NCBI RefSeq assembly: GCF_003703835.1
Contig: NZ_RDQR01000012.1
Coordinates: 1-64,000 of the forward strand
Length of the DNA: 64,000 nucleotides
Origin: Auritidibacter ignavus
GTDB taxonomy: Bacteria; Actinomycetota; Actinomycetes; Actinomycetales; Micrococcaceae
Direction of reading: 5' to 3'
Below the pieces are notes generated by a model, which was not told the origin of the DNA, ran no database searches, and saw only the letters and a program-made list of their open reading frames with translations. Below, piece after piece: positions 1 to 7,065 of the stretch. Position 1 is the first letter of the stretch. Each line of letters starts with the position of its first letter. The translations under genes and the position numbers were made by a program.

Positions 1-71
1 TCAGGACTTGCCTGCAAAAGCTGTTCCTCCAACAGGCCGCGAAGGTCGATACTAGAAGGGGTGACGGTCAT
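1..71 (-). CDS. IS256-family (mutator-type) transposase, N-terminal fragment cut by window edge
   Basis: The minus strand has an ATG at 71 preceded by a GAAAGGACG ribosome site. It opens a frame that runs off the window after 23 residues. The residues read MTVTPSSIDLRGLLEEQLLQ and then ASP, which resembles the start of actinobacterial IS256/mutator transposases, where an ID-x-LLxEQLxxASPD-type stretch precedes the catalytic region. The DDE core lies outside the window, so the family call rests only on this N terminus and on the context: the neighbouring MFS gene is broken at this point. It could be another short conserved protein, but an insertion element explains both facts. Confidence 0.55.
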   Translation of the reverse strand, partial: MTVTPSSIDLRGLLEEQLLQASP

Positions 72-135
72 CGTGAAACGTCCTTTCGAGAGTGCTTTGG
101 TAGGTTCACTCGAAGGATCACACGGTGACCGTCAC
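61..135 (-). mobile_element. Insertion-sequence end region with inverted repeat over the transposase start
   Basis: Bases 61-75 and 121-135 are inverted copies of each other, matching at 14 of 15 positions. In the transposase mRNA the 3' arm contains the ATG, so the hairpin could hide the start codon. Insertion elements often use such hairpins to block translation of read-through transcripts. The outer terminal repeat and target duplication cannot be defined because the other end of the element is outside the window. The junction with host DNA is probably between about 140 and 170, where the MFS frame stops making sense. Confidence 0.45.
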
Positions 136-707
136 TCTGTAATGAATGACGCTCTCACCGGGGAGCCGTACACCACATTAAAGGACGCTACTGCTCTCCA
201 GCCGTCCTCGTTGACGAGGAATGTTGTAGTTGGGATGAATATCGGTCCGGCGAGACCGGTGATCAAGGTGAGGGTTCCAGCTGCACGATTGCGGGTTTCG
301 CGGTTAAACCATTGTTGAAGACCGATGAATCCAGGTTCGAAGAGCACCATTGTGCTGCCGGGTCCAATCAGCAGCCACCAGGAAGCAAGCAGCTGCCAAG
401 GGGCTGTGCTGAGGGAGAAGCCGAGGAAACCACAAGCAACGAGCGCCCCGCCTAAGGCCGTGATGCCACGGATGCCGTTCTTGTCTGCGTGTCGGCCTAC
501 CGGTACTGCTAGACACGCTCCAGTGAGTACGGAACCGGAGAACGCGGAAGACAAAAGTGCCAGGGAGAATTCGGCACCAGCTGCATGAGAAGTGATGAGC
601 ACAGAGGTGCCGAATAGGATCGCGCCGAAGCTGACACCGATGCTGAGTGCCAGCGCATACACTAAGCGAATGAAATGAGGGGAAGAGCCTGTTGATGAAA
701 CAGACAT
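132..707 (-). pseudogene. MFS transporter, C-terminally truncated by an insertion element
   Basis: This is the N-terminal half of a major facilitator superfamily transporter, about 190 residues where about 400 are expected. ATG at 707 is preceded by GGAGG at a good distance. The product has about six hydrophobic segments, and a GRHADKNGIRG loop between helices 2 and 3 is the MFS motif A region. After residue V-V-Y-G the frame turns into SPVRASFITE and stops, and the DNA beyond belongs to a probable IS256-type element. Substrate is unknown. The gene is very likely non-functional as it stands, unless its other half continues beyond the element. Confidence 0.7.
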
Positions 708-1035
708 GGGACAAGCCTCCAAGTAGGTGGGCACCAGAACGATGCCGACACCACTCCTGAAGGTTTCTATCCCTTAAGATCAACGCCGCAACTGTTCTGC
801 GGTGTACCGTGGCGCTTGAACCAGACTCGACGCGTTGTCACGCCGACGGAGCCCTAGCCACCAGTGCTGGTCGGTCCCGCCAGATTAGGCGATGAACCCG
901 ACCTGGACAAGTAGACGATGAGGATTCCTGCTCCATCACTGAGTTACCCGAAGAGAGTGAGAACAGTCAAAGACAACAGAGCTGATCAACTGTTATATTT
1001 GAGATATAACAACTAGTTCTTAGAGGAGGTCTGCG
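708..1035. other. Intergenic region with divergent promoters, no gene seen
   Basis: About 330 bases between the divergent MFS fragment and the DUF1648 gene. I see no frame with a plausible start and coding character. The right end holds the palindromic operator (991-1011) and the ribosome site of the next gene. Confidence 0.6.
991..1011 (+). promoter_or_regulatory. Palindromic operator for the GntR/YtrA-type regulator
   Basis: TGTTATAT-N5-ATATAACA is an 8-bp perfect inverted repeat lying 25 bases before the start codon of the DUF1648 gene. YtrA-subfamily GntR repressors bind AT-rich palindromes in front of their own operons, and the regulator encoded two genes downstream (2067-2426) is of that subfamily. 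Autoregulation is inferred from this arrangement. Confidence 0.6.
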
Positions 1036-2058
1036 GTGAACAGGCAGGGACGGGCCGACGCGAAGCGTCAGACAGTCACCTTTGTGGTGATCAGCATGGT
1101 TCTCCCCACGGTGGCAGTAGGGGTTGGCCTGCTGCTCCTGGCGCTCTGGCGACCGGAGCTCCCAGCTCCGGTGGCGATCCATTGGAGTGCCGGGGGAGCG
1201 GACTCCTTTGCCGAACTCTGGGTGATGGCAGCTTCCATCCTGGGCTTTGGCCTGTTGCTTCCGGTGCTCATCAGCGTGTTGGTACTTCCCAGTGTGCGGG
1301 CCGGCAGGGCCTCCACGTTCATGGCCCGCTTGATGGCTGGAGTCAGTCTCGGGACATCGCTGCTGGTCACAGCCGCGCTGACCGGAGGTCTAGCGATCCA
1401 ACGTGGCTTGGACGATGCTCGGGAGGCCGGTGCGGTGGGTGGGATAACCGCAATCGCCCTATTGGGTGCCGTCGTGCTTTCGGCCGCTCTGGTCTTCCTG
1501 ATTCCCGCAAGCCCGCCGCGGCAGCCGTTGACCGAGAAAGCCGCTTCGCTGGGGCTCGGAGAGACTGAAAGTGTGATGTGGGTTCGCCGGATCCAGATGG
1601 CCAGTTCTATCCGATGGGTGCTGTACCTCAGTGCAGGCATGGTTGTAGTCACTACGGCGGTGATAGCTCCCGAATCGCCGCTGTGGATCATTCTGCTGAT
1701 GGGCGTGGCCGTTATTGTCGTTCTTTTCGCAGTCCTCACGGCAACTCGTTTCAGTATGCAGATCGACGCCCAAGGGCTCAGGCTCCGTTCGGTGCCGTTG
1801 GGCTGGCCGTCGGTCCATGTGGGCCTGAGCGAGATCACCTCGGTCAGCTCCGGTGAGACAAGCGGGTTTTCAGAGTTCGGCGGATGGGGCCTGCGCATGG
1901 CTCCGGGCGCGCGAGGCATCATTCTTCAGGATGGTAACTCGCTGCGTGTGGAGCGTCGCGACAAGCCCGCACTGGTGGTCACCGTCGATGACGCGGATGA
2001 GGCTGCCGATGTCCTGGCATCCCTGCTCCAGCGCGAATCCCCAGCCTCGACACACTAG
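1036..2058 (+). CDS. DUF1648-domain integral membrane protein
   Basis: A 340-residue membrane protein that starts at GTG 1036 behind an AGAGGAGG ribosome site. Its N-terminal part has a hydrophobic helix followed by a P-x-PVAIHWSAGGADSF stretch near residues 43-58. This is the hallmark of the DUF1648 domain found in SdpI-like and YtrA-operon membrane proteins. Further helices lie around residues 70-90, 105-120, 135-155 and two near 195-235. The C-terminal part is soluble and beta-rich. It is followed after 8 bases by a GntR/YtrA regulator, the common arrangement for such proteins, which suggests a role in sensing or resisting cell-envelope stress. The exact function is unknown. Confidence 0.75.
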   Translation: MNRQGRADAKRQTVTFVVISMVLPTVAVGVGLLLLALWRPELPAPVAIHWSAGGADSFAELWVMAASILGFGLLLPVLISVLVLPSVRAGRASTFMARLMAGVSLGTSLLVTAALTGGLAIQRGLDDAREAGAVGGITAIALLGAVVLSAALVFLIPASPPRQPLTEKAASLGLGETESVMWVRRIQMASSIRWVLYLSAGMVVVTTAVIAPESPLWIILLMGVAVIVVLFAVLTATRFSMQIDAQGLRLRSVPLGWPSVHVGLSEITSVSSGETSGFSEFGGWGLRMAPGARGIILQDGNSLRVERRDKPALVVTVDDADEAADVLASLLQRESPASTH

Positions 2059-2066
2059 GCGCCGCG

Positions 2067-2426
2067 ATGTTTCTGCGGGTTGACACCTCCTCACCAGTGC
2101 CGCTGTATGAGCAGATTGCCACTTCCATCCGGGCAGATATCGCCCAGGGGAGGCTCGCCCCGGGGGATCGTCTGCCCTCTGCCCGGGAGGTTGCCTCCTC
2201 CCTGACGGTTAACCTGCATACCGTGCTGAAGGCATACCAGGATCTGCGCGAAGAGGGCCTGCTGGATATGCGGCGGGGTCGCGGAGCGATCGTTGCGGAC
2301 GTACCGCAGTCCACAGCGGAGCTGACCACCCAGATCGATACGCTCCGGGACACGGTGAATCAGCTGGGCTTGAGTGAAGAGACCCTTATTGCTCTGGTGC
2401 GGGAGCGCTTTCGACCTGCGGACTGA
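2067..2426 (+). CDS. GntR-family transcriptional regulator, YtrA subfamily
   Basis: This is a 119-residue protein with the typical short YtrA layout. A winged helix-turn-helix covers residues 5-72, including LPSAREVASSLTVNLHTVLKAY, and a short C-terminal dimerisation tail of about 45 residues follows instead of a large ligand domain. It lies 8 bases after the DUF1648 gene and should be co-transcribed. The AT-rich palindrome at 991-1011 in front of the operon is its likely operator, so it probably represses its own operon until an envelope-related signal arrives. The inducing signal cannot be read from sequence. Confidence 0.85.
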   Translation: MFLRVDTSSPVPLYEQIATSIRADIAQGRLAPGDRLPSAREVASSLTVNLHTVLKAYQDLREEGLLDMRRGRGAIVADVPQSTAELTTQIDTLRDTVNQLGLSEETLIALVRERFRPAD

Positions 2427-2630
2427 TCTGTGGTGAAAGCCGCGCGTGACCGACGACGCCGCCGGGCGGAGAGGGTCACCGATTGTTGAGGCGGCGGTGG
2501 CCGGCTGGGAGCAGCATCCCGCTGGTCGCAGTGCAGACCGTGGTGCAGGTGGTTCCGCCGAGTGCGGACCTTACATGACCTCATGCCTCTGGCTTTAGCG
2601 TCCGGGACAGAAAGCGATAGCGTGGCTTTT

Positions 2631-2993
2631 ATGCCCATGACCTTCGACCAGGCACTCAGTACCTTGCGCGCCGCTCGAAGCGTGAGACTGCGAGGAAAGC
2701 CGGCAGCTTGGTCGAATGCCTTGCGGGTGATGTTCTACATCCTGATCGTGATGGTGCTGACGCCCTCTGGTGTCTATCACGTGAACCACCTGCTGGCACC
2801 GGAGCTTCGTCCACGTATTTCCCCGCCGATGGGCCCAGTATGGAATAGGCATCACCGCTATATCTATGTACCTGGTGTCGGAGGGCTGAAAGAAGCTGAG
2901 GTCATCCGACTGATCAACACAGGACGCGAGATGTTCGGCGCACCCGCCCCAGCGGTCCAGCAGCTCAGGTCTGGCAGTAGAGGCCGAGGTTGA
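2631..2993 (+). CDS. Hypothetical small protein with one membrane segment
   Basis: An open frame gives about 120 residues from ATG 2631; an upstream ATG at 2562 is possible but reads poorly. It has a basic N terminus, a hydrophobic stretch near residues 34-50, and no family motif I recognise. No clear ribosome site precedes it. Its end overlaps the end of the convergent rlmA remnant by 29 bases. It could be a genuine orphan gene or a spurious frame; I lean only slightly toward a gene because no other frame explains this stretch. Confidence 0.3.
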   Translation: MPMTFDQALSTLRAARSVRLRGKPAAWSNALRVMFYILIVMVLTPSGVYHVNHLLAPELRPRISPPMGPVWNRHHRYIYVPGVGGLKEAEVIRLINTGREMFGAPAPAVQQLRSGSRGRG

Positions 2994-3926
2994 CTGAGAC
3001 GGTCACGACGAGATCCTTGGGCAGACGGTCTAGACCTGAGACGAGATCCTCGGTGCTGATGTGGTGGGCGCTGGGTCCCATCTCCACCAGTGCCCGGGCC
3101 TGATCGCGGCTGACCGATGCGGTGTAGGAAATCTGCTCAGAAGCGATCATGGTGAAGTCGCTCAGACTCGCAGCCAGGCGTTCGTCTTTGCGCTGATCGA
3201 CCTGGACCAGACTTAAGGGTCCGACCAGTTCTGCCAGGTGGTCGCTGGTGGGGTGACCACGGCGAAAACTCCCTTGTTCCGCAGCACGCGCCGGATCTCC
3301 GGGAGATTGCGGGGTCCAAAGATGCTGGTAGCTACGGTGACAGAATTATTCGCCAAAGGCAGGGGATCTGCCAGCAGGTTATTGCCGATAGCCGCTGCGC
3401 GCTCATGGCACCGGGCGGCACGCTTCAATGCGGCAGCCGAGAGGTCAATACAGACCCCATAGGCCGGTCGGTGGTACTCCAGAATCCCGGCTAAGTAGTA
3501 ACCTGTCCCGCCGCCGAGGTCGGCAACTAAGGGCGCCGCGGCGTCGTTATGGTGCTCTGCCGTGTTGTGCTGGTCCGGGCTGTGTCGATCCGTACTGTGC
3601 TGATCCGGGCTGGGCTGATCCGGGCTGGGCTGATCTTCGGTCAGTCGGGCGGTGATGCGGGTGGCCAGCCGGTCACGGATCGGCGCGTAAAGTCCGCTGC
3701 CCAGCAGAGTCTCCCGGGCGGCGACCATGGCGGGGGTGTCAGCATTCTTCGGCGTCGGGCCACCGCGCCGCAGGGTGACATAGCCTTGTTTGGCGCGGTC
3801 GAAGCTGTGCCCGGATGGGCAGTGCAGTCGAGCAGGACCTTGATCCAGGGACTGAGCGCAGAGCGGGCAGCGCAGCACGTTCATAATCGGCTCTGGGATG
3901 CCCAGCCGCTGTGAACTCTCAGCCAC
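2965..3926 (-). pseudogene. rlmA: 23S rRNA (guanine-N1) methyltransferase RlmA-type, with a frameshift
   Basis: RlmA-type enzymes methylate a guanine of 23S rRNA using SAM. The N terminus has the zinc-binding C-P-L-C ... C-P-S-G-H pattern (residues 20-40), and the SAM-binding VADLGGGTGYYL motif lies near residue 135. The frame ends at 3213, but the missing C terminus is intact in another minus frame: SDHLAELVGPLSL continues through ASLSDFTMIASEQISY to a stop at 2965. One base is missing in a short C-rich run at about 3246-3254; restoring it gives a protein of about 320 residues. A linker between the zinc and SAM domains carries repeats of the DQ(P/H)SP type. This is either a recent inactivating mutation or a sequencing error. 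The start overlaps the end of the DUF6226 gene by 8 bases. Confidence 0.75.
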
Positions 3927-4809
3927 GCTTTTTCCTCCGCAGCAGTGCTCCGCTGGGCTGATCGTCCACGTAGGCGGCGTACCGACGGGGCATAAAGCGG
4001 AAGTCCCGCGCCAAGCGGGACACGCCGGGACCCCGACGCGGCGGACCGATGGGTTCGGGCACAGGGGGCTCGAACACAGGACGTGGATCCCAAGAATCGC
4101 TCCACGGGGATGCGTGGAAGGATGTCGTCTGCCGGAACAGGGAATCTGGGCCGCCAGCGCTGGAGCCCGTCCCGCTTTGGACGCTCAGCCACTTCTTGTT
4201 CAGCTCCACGATGAGTGAACCGCCAACCACTGAGAGTACTGTTTCATCGATGACTCGGAACATGTCCTCTGATCCGGAGTCGCAGGCATCGCAGCCGCAA
4301 TCCGGCATCTGCTCGAGAAAGACAGCGGGGTCTCCGGCGCCTATGGAAACACTGGCAGCAGTGTCTTCGGCAGCGTCCACGGTCCAGAACGTCAGCGGCA
4401 CAGCTCCCTCAGCGTGGGGACGCAGCACTGCCATATGTCCGGACGCGGGGGAGGACCACGGGAACAGTGCCCATTCGATGGGTGAATCCGGGGTGTCGAA
4501 TGCACCGCTGGTGTCCTGTGCCTCTGCCCAGCCGAGTTCGGTGAGCACCATGGTCCAGGCGTCGGCCCTGGCCAGCACGATCCTGTACTTCTGTGGATCC
4601 AGGCACTGGCTGTACTCCTCCTCCTTCGCGTCCCGGCGTTCGCCCGGTGCCGAGGGATCATAGTGCGGGTCGTCCCACTCGCTCAGGCCAGCAGACTCTG
4701 CAGCGAACAGCTCTTCGACACGTTCAAGCAGCCTGCGCTCATCAGGAGTCGGCGGATTGTGGTGGGATTGCACCCACCATGGGGTGCTGCCGCTGCTGCG
4801 CTGGTCCAT
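3919..4809 (-). CDS. DUF6226-family protein
   Basis: A soluble, acidic protein of about 296 residues. The CGCDACDSGSEDMFRVIDET stretch in the C-terminal half, followed by VLSVVGGSLIV, is what I recognise as DUF6226, an uncharacterised actinobacterial family. The four cysteines in the pattern C-x-C-x2-C might bind metal. The frame stays open to 5202, but the upstream part is of odd composition, so I place the start at ATG 4809, with ATG 4869 as an alternative. Neither has a strong ribosome site. The protein ends in a basic RRKKRG tail. It overlaps rlmA by 8 bases and is probably co-transcribed with it. Function unknown. Confidence 0.65.
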   Translation of the reverse strand: MDQRSSGSTPWWVQSHHNPPTPDERRLLERVEELFAAESAGLSEWDDPHYDPSAPGERRDAKEEEYSQCLDPQKYRIVLARADAWTMVLTELGWAEAQDTSGAFDTPDSPIEWALFPWSSPASGHMAVLRPHAEGAVPLTFWTVDAAEDTAASVSIGAGDPAVFLEQMPDCGCDACDSGSEDMFRVIDETVLSVVGGSLIVELNKKWLSVQSGTGSSAGGPDSLFRQTTSFHASPWSDSWDPRPVFEPPVPEPIGPPRRGPGVSRLARDFRFMPRRYAAYVDDQPSGALLRRKKRG

Positions 4810-5186
4810 GCTTTGACTGTACTGCTGATCAGCATGCCGCAAGAATCCCCGCCGGTTTGTCGGAGTCATTGTGATGTACTCGAATTGTGACTTCAGGTGG
4901 GGAAGGCAAACGCAGCTTCGAACAACTAGTTGTAGCTCTCGTCCTATGCGGAGAAGCTCGATGCCACAGCATTCCGGCCAATGGCCCCACCGGTTGTGCC
5001 TGGAGCTGACCTCACCGGCACTCTCGCGCATGGAACACCACGCCACACGAGCGAGGTTCACGCCCGGAGTGCCCCGCCACGCTCTAAGACTCACTGAGGA
5101 CCGCCACATGTACGAGGCTCGTCCTGTCGGCGCAGGGCTGTCCACTCCATCAGCATCGACGTCCCGGCGCACGTCACTGCAGACAC
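4810..5186. other. Intergenic stretch without a convincing gene
   Basis: About 375 bases between the DUF6226 start and the tRNA terminator. Several frames are open across it, but none has a ribosome site and a recognisable product. It should contain the promoter of the DUF6226-rlmA operon. Confidence 0.5.
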
Positions 5187-5187
5187 A

Positions 5188-5217
5188 AAACTGCCCCGCC
5201 ATCAGGCGGGGCAGTTT
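5188..5217 (-). terminator. Rho-independent terminator of the tRNA-Ala gene
   Basis: A perfect 13-bp stem, AAACTGCCCCGCC with its complement, closes a four-base loop. On the minus strand it is followed by a short T-rich tail. It lies about 20 bases past the 3' end of the tRNA. Confidence 0.8.
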
Positions 5218-5235
5218 CGATCTTCTCTTCTTCAG

Positions 5236-5308
5236 TGGAGCTAAGGGGAGTCGAACCCCTGACCTCGTCGATGCGAACGACGCGCTCTACCAGCTGAGCT
5301 ATAGCCCC
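5236..5308 (-). tRNA. tRNA-Ala (anticodon CGC)
   Basis: A 73-base cloverleaf on the minus strand. The acceptor stem GGGGCTA pairs with TAGCTCC and contains the G3-U70 wobble pair that alanyl-tRNA synthetase recognises. The D arm reads AGCTCAGCTGGTAGAGC. The anticodon stem CGTCG/CGACG encloses the loop TTCGCAT, giving anticodon CGC (codon GCG). The T arm reads AGGGGTTCGAGTCCCCT. The discriminator base is A and the CCA end is not encoded. A strong terminator follows. Confidence 0.95.
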
Positions 5309-5483
5309 ATAGCGGGTATAGTCTACGCCTGTTTTCCCACCCCTCTACCCTTCATGAAATTTAACGTCTGAGACTGTGACTTCTGCTACTCTCAATGTAG
5401 TGATTTACGACACATTTAATGCTATGTGCCTTAACTGCCAATCACGACACTCACCAAGGTCACACATCACGAGGAGCAAGGCT

Positions 5484-6539
5484 ATGTCGATCATGACTCA
5501 CGCGCCCAAAACGCACAACCGCAGTACAAGAAATTCACGTTTCACCAAGCTTGGCGCAACAGTCGCAGTGGCAACCCTGGCGCTCACCGCTTGTGGAGAC
5601 GACTCATCAAATGGATCTGCCGAAACAGGAGATCTCGATACCGAGTTCCTCACAATTGCAACAGGAGGTTCGTCTGGAGTCTATTACCAGGTCGGCGCCA
5701 CACTCAGTGATCTACTCAGCGACGAACTGGGTTCAGACAGCACGGTCCAGGCCACCGGTGCCTCCGCCGAAAACATTAACCTCCTCACCGACGGTGGCGC
5801 TGAACTAGCGATCACCATGGGGGACGCTAACGTCCAGGCTTTAGAAGGTACCGGACCCTTCGAGGGAGAGCCGCGCGACGGCCTTATGGCTGTGGCAGCT
5901 TTGTACCCAAATACGGTGCAAGTAGTAGCTACTGCTTCCTCAGGTATCGAAACCATCGAAGATCTCTCTGGGAAGAACGTTGCCGTGGGCGACGTTGGTT
6001 CCGGGGTAGAACTCAACGCGCAAACGATTCTTGATGCATATGATATGAGCTACGACGATATCAACGAGGATTATCTTGATTATGCCGAGGCCACCGACCA
6101 GATGGCTAACGGACATATCGATGCGGCATTCGTAACAGCCGGTGTTCCGAACCCCGCTTTGACCGAACTGTCCACCAATACAGACTTCAACGTTCTCACC
6201 ATTGACGGGGACGCGCGAGAGAAACTCCTGGAGAATGACTACTTCATTGAAACCACTATTCCGGGCGGAACTTACCAACAGGAAGAAGATGTTGAGACCG
6301 TCGGCGTCGTCAACCACTTGATGATTAGCTCAGAACTGAGCGAAGACGCCGCCTACGACGTCACCCGTGTTTTCTTCGACAACCTCGATGCGATACACAA
6401 TTCCAATGCTGCTGCTGAGGACATCAGCCTCGAAGAAGCTACGGAGGGGCTAACTGTTCCTTTGCATCCGGGAGCTGCCCGCTACCTGGAGGAAAATGGT
6501 GTCGATGTCTCCGGCCATGTTGCCGGAGAAGAAGACTGA
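5484..6539 (+). CDS. TRAP transporter solute-binding lipoprotein, TAXI family
   Basis: Extracellular substrate-binding protein of a TAXI-type TRAP transporter, 351 residues. ATG 5484 follows a GAGGAG site. A basic N terminus, a hydrophobic segment and LALTAC with Cys37 form a lipoprotein signal. The mature part begins with LTIATGGSSGVYYQVG, the glycine-rich opening typical of TAXI proteins, followed by the ATGASAENINLL region. Downstream lie a DUF1850 protein and the fused permease, the usual trio. Ligands of the few studied TAXI proteins include glutamate/glutamine-like compounds and other small organic acids; the ligand here is unknown. The stretch 5.4-9.1 kb looks less GC-rich than its surroundings. 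Confidence 0.9.
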   Translation: MSIMTHAPKTHNRSTRNSRFTKLGATVAVATLALTACGDDSSNGSAETGDLDTEFLTIATGGSSGVYYQVGATLSDLLSDELGSDSTVQATGASAENINLLTDGGAELAITMGDANVQALEGTGPFEGEPRDGLMAVAALYPNTVQVVATASSGIETIEDLSGKNVAVGDVGSGVELNAQTILDAYDMSYDDINEDYLDYAEATDQMANGHIDAAFVTAGVPNPALTELSTNTDFNVLTIDGDAREKLLENDYFIETTIPGGTYQQEEDVETVGVVNHLMISSELSEDAAYDVTRVFFDNLDAIHNSNAAAEDISLEEATEGLTVPLHPGAARYLEENGVDVSGHVAGEED

Positions 6540-6573
6540 GTAAGTCGTTGAGTGGCTAAAGCCTCGTGTTTTC

Positions 6574-7065
6574 ATGACACCGCCAGATATCAGTCGCAGA
6601 TCGGTCCTCACTTTGACAGTGGGGACCGTCCTCGCGGTTGCTGGCGGGTGTGGCGTCACCGCTTCAGTTCCGACCCAACAACGCCAGATCGTATGTCGCC
6701 ATCAGCAACATCACGACGTGTACGCCACACTTCCCGCCATCGACGGCACCACCATCAGCCTGTCTTGGGCTCATTCGATTGAGCTCACACCTTGGACCGA
6801 CATCTTCACGGTCACTCCAGCTGGCCTGGTGCTTACCCAAACTCGTTTCTCATCTTACGGAGCCGGCATGCCCGCCGGAGACCAAGGAGATCTGCGTTAC
6901 GAAGGAAACCAAGTGGTTATCGATAACATCGACCGCCCCTTCGACGCGATTCGCTGGATTCACTCTCACCGCGCCCAGTACCGGGTTCTCATCGATCATG
7001 ATCCGCAACGTATAGACGCAAAGCAACTACCTGATCACCAAAGACTCGAGATTGTTCTGATATGA
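6574..7065 (+). CDS. DUF1850-domain exported protein of the TRAP operon
   Basis: A small exported protein of 163 residues. The N terminus has SRRS followed by a hydrophobic stretch and AGGC, so it may be a lipoprotein and possibly a Tat substrate. The core SLSWAHSIELTPWTDIFTV and the later YGAGMPAG motif are typical of DUF1850, a small domain found almost only beside TAXI-TRAP permeases. Its last four bases overlap the start of the permease (ATGA), so translation is coupled. Its role, perhaps as an accessory subunit, has not been established for the family as far as I know. Confidence 0.85.
   Translation: MTPPDISRRSVLTLTVGTVLAVAGGCGVTASVPTQQRQIVCRHQQHHDVYATLPAIDGTTISLSWAHSIELTPWTDIFTVTPAGLVLTQTRFSSYGAGMPAGDQGDLRYEGNQVVIDNIDRPFDAIRWIHSHRAQYRVLIDHDPQRIDAKQLPDHQRLEIVLI

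Noticed and set aside
1068-1922. Long open frame of 284 codons on the minus strand
   Set aside because: It lies exactly antisense to the DUF1648 gene, has low-complexity Ser/Thr/Arg composition and no ribosome site; a shadow of GC-rich codons.
3550-3640. Short tandem repeats resembling a small repeat array or CRISPR
   Set aside because: The 15-base units have no spacers and code in frame for DQ(P/H)SP repeats in the rlmA linker.
4871-5371. 166-codon plus-strand frame over the tRNA-Ala
   Set aside because: It runs through a tRNA gene and its terminator, so it cannot be a normal protein gene.
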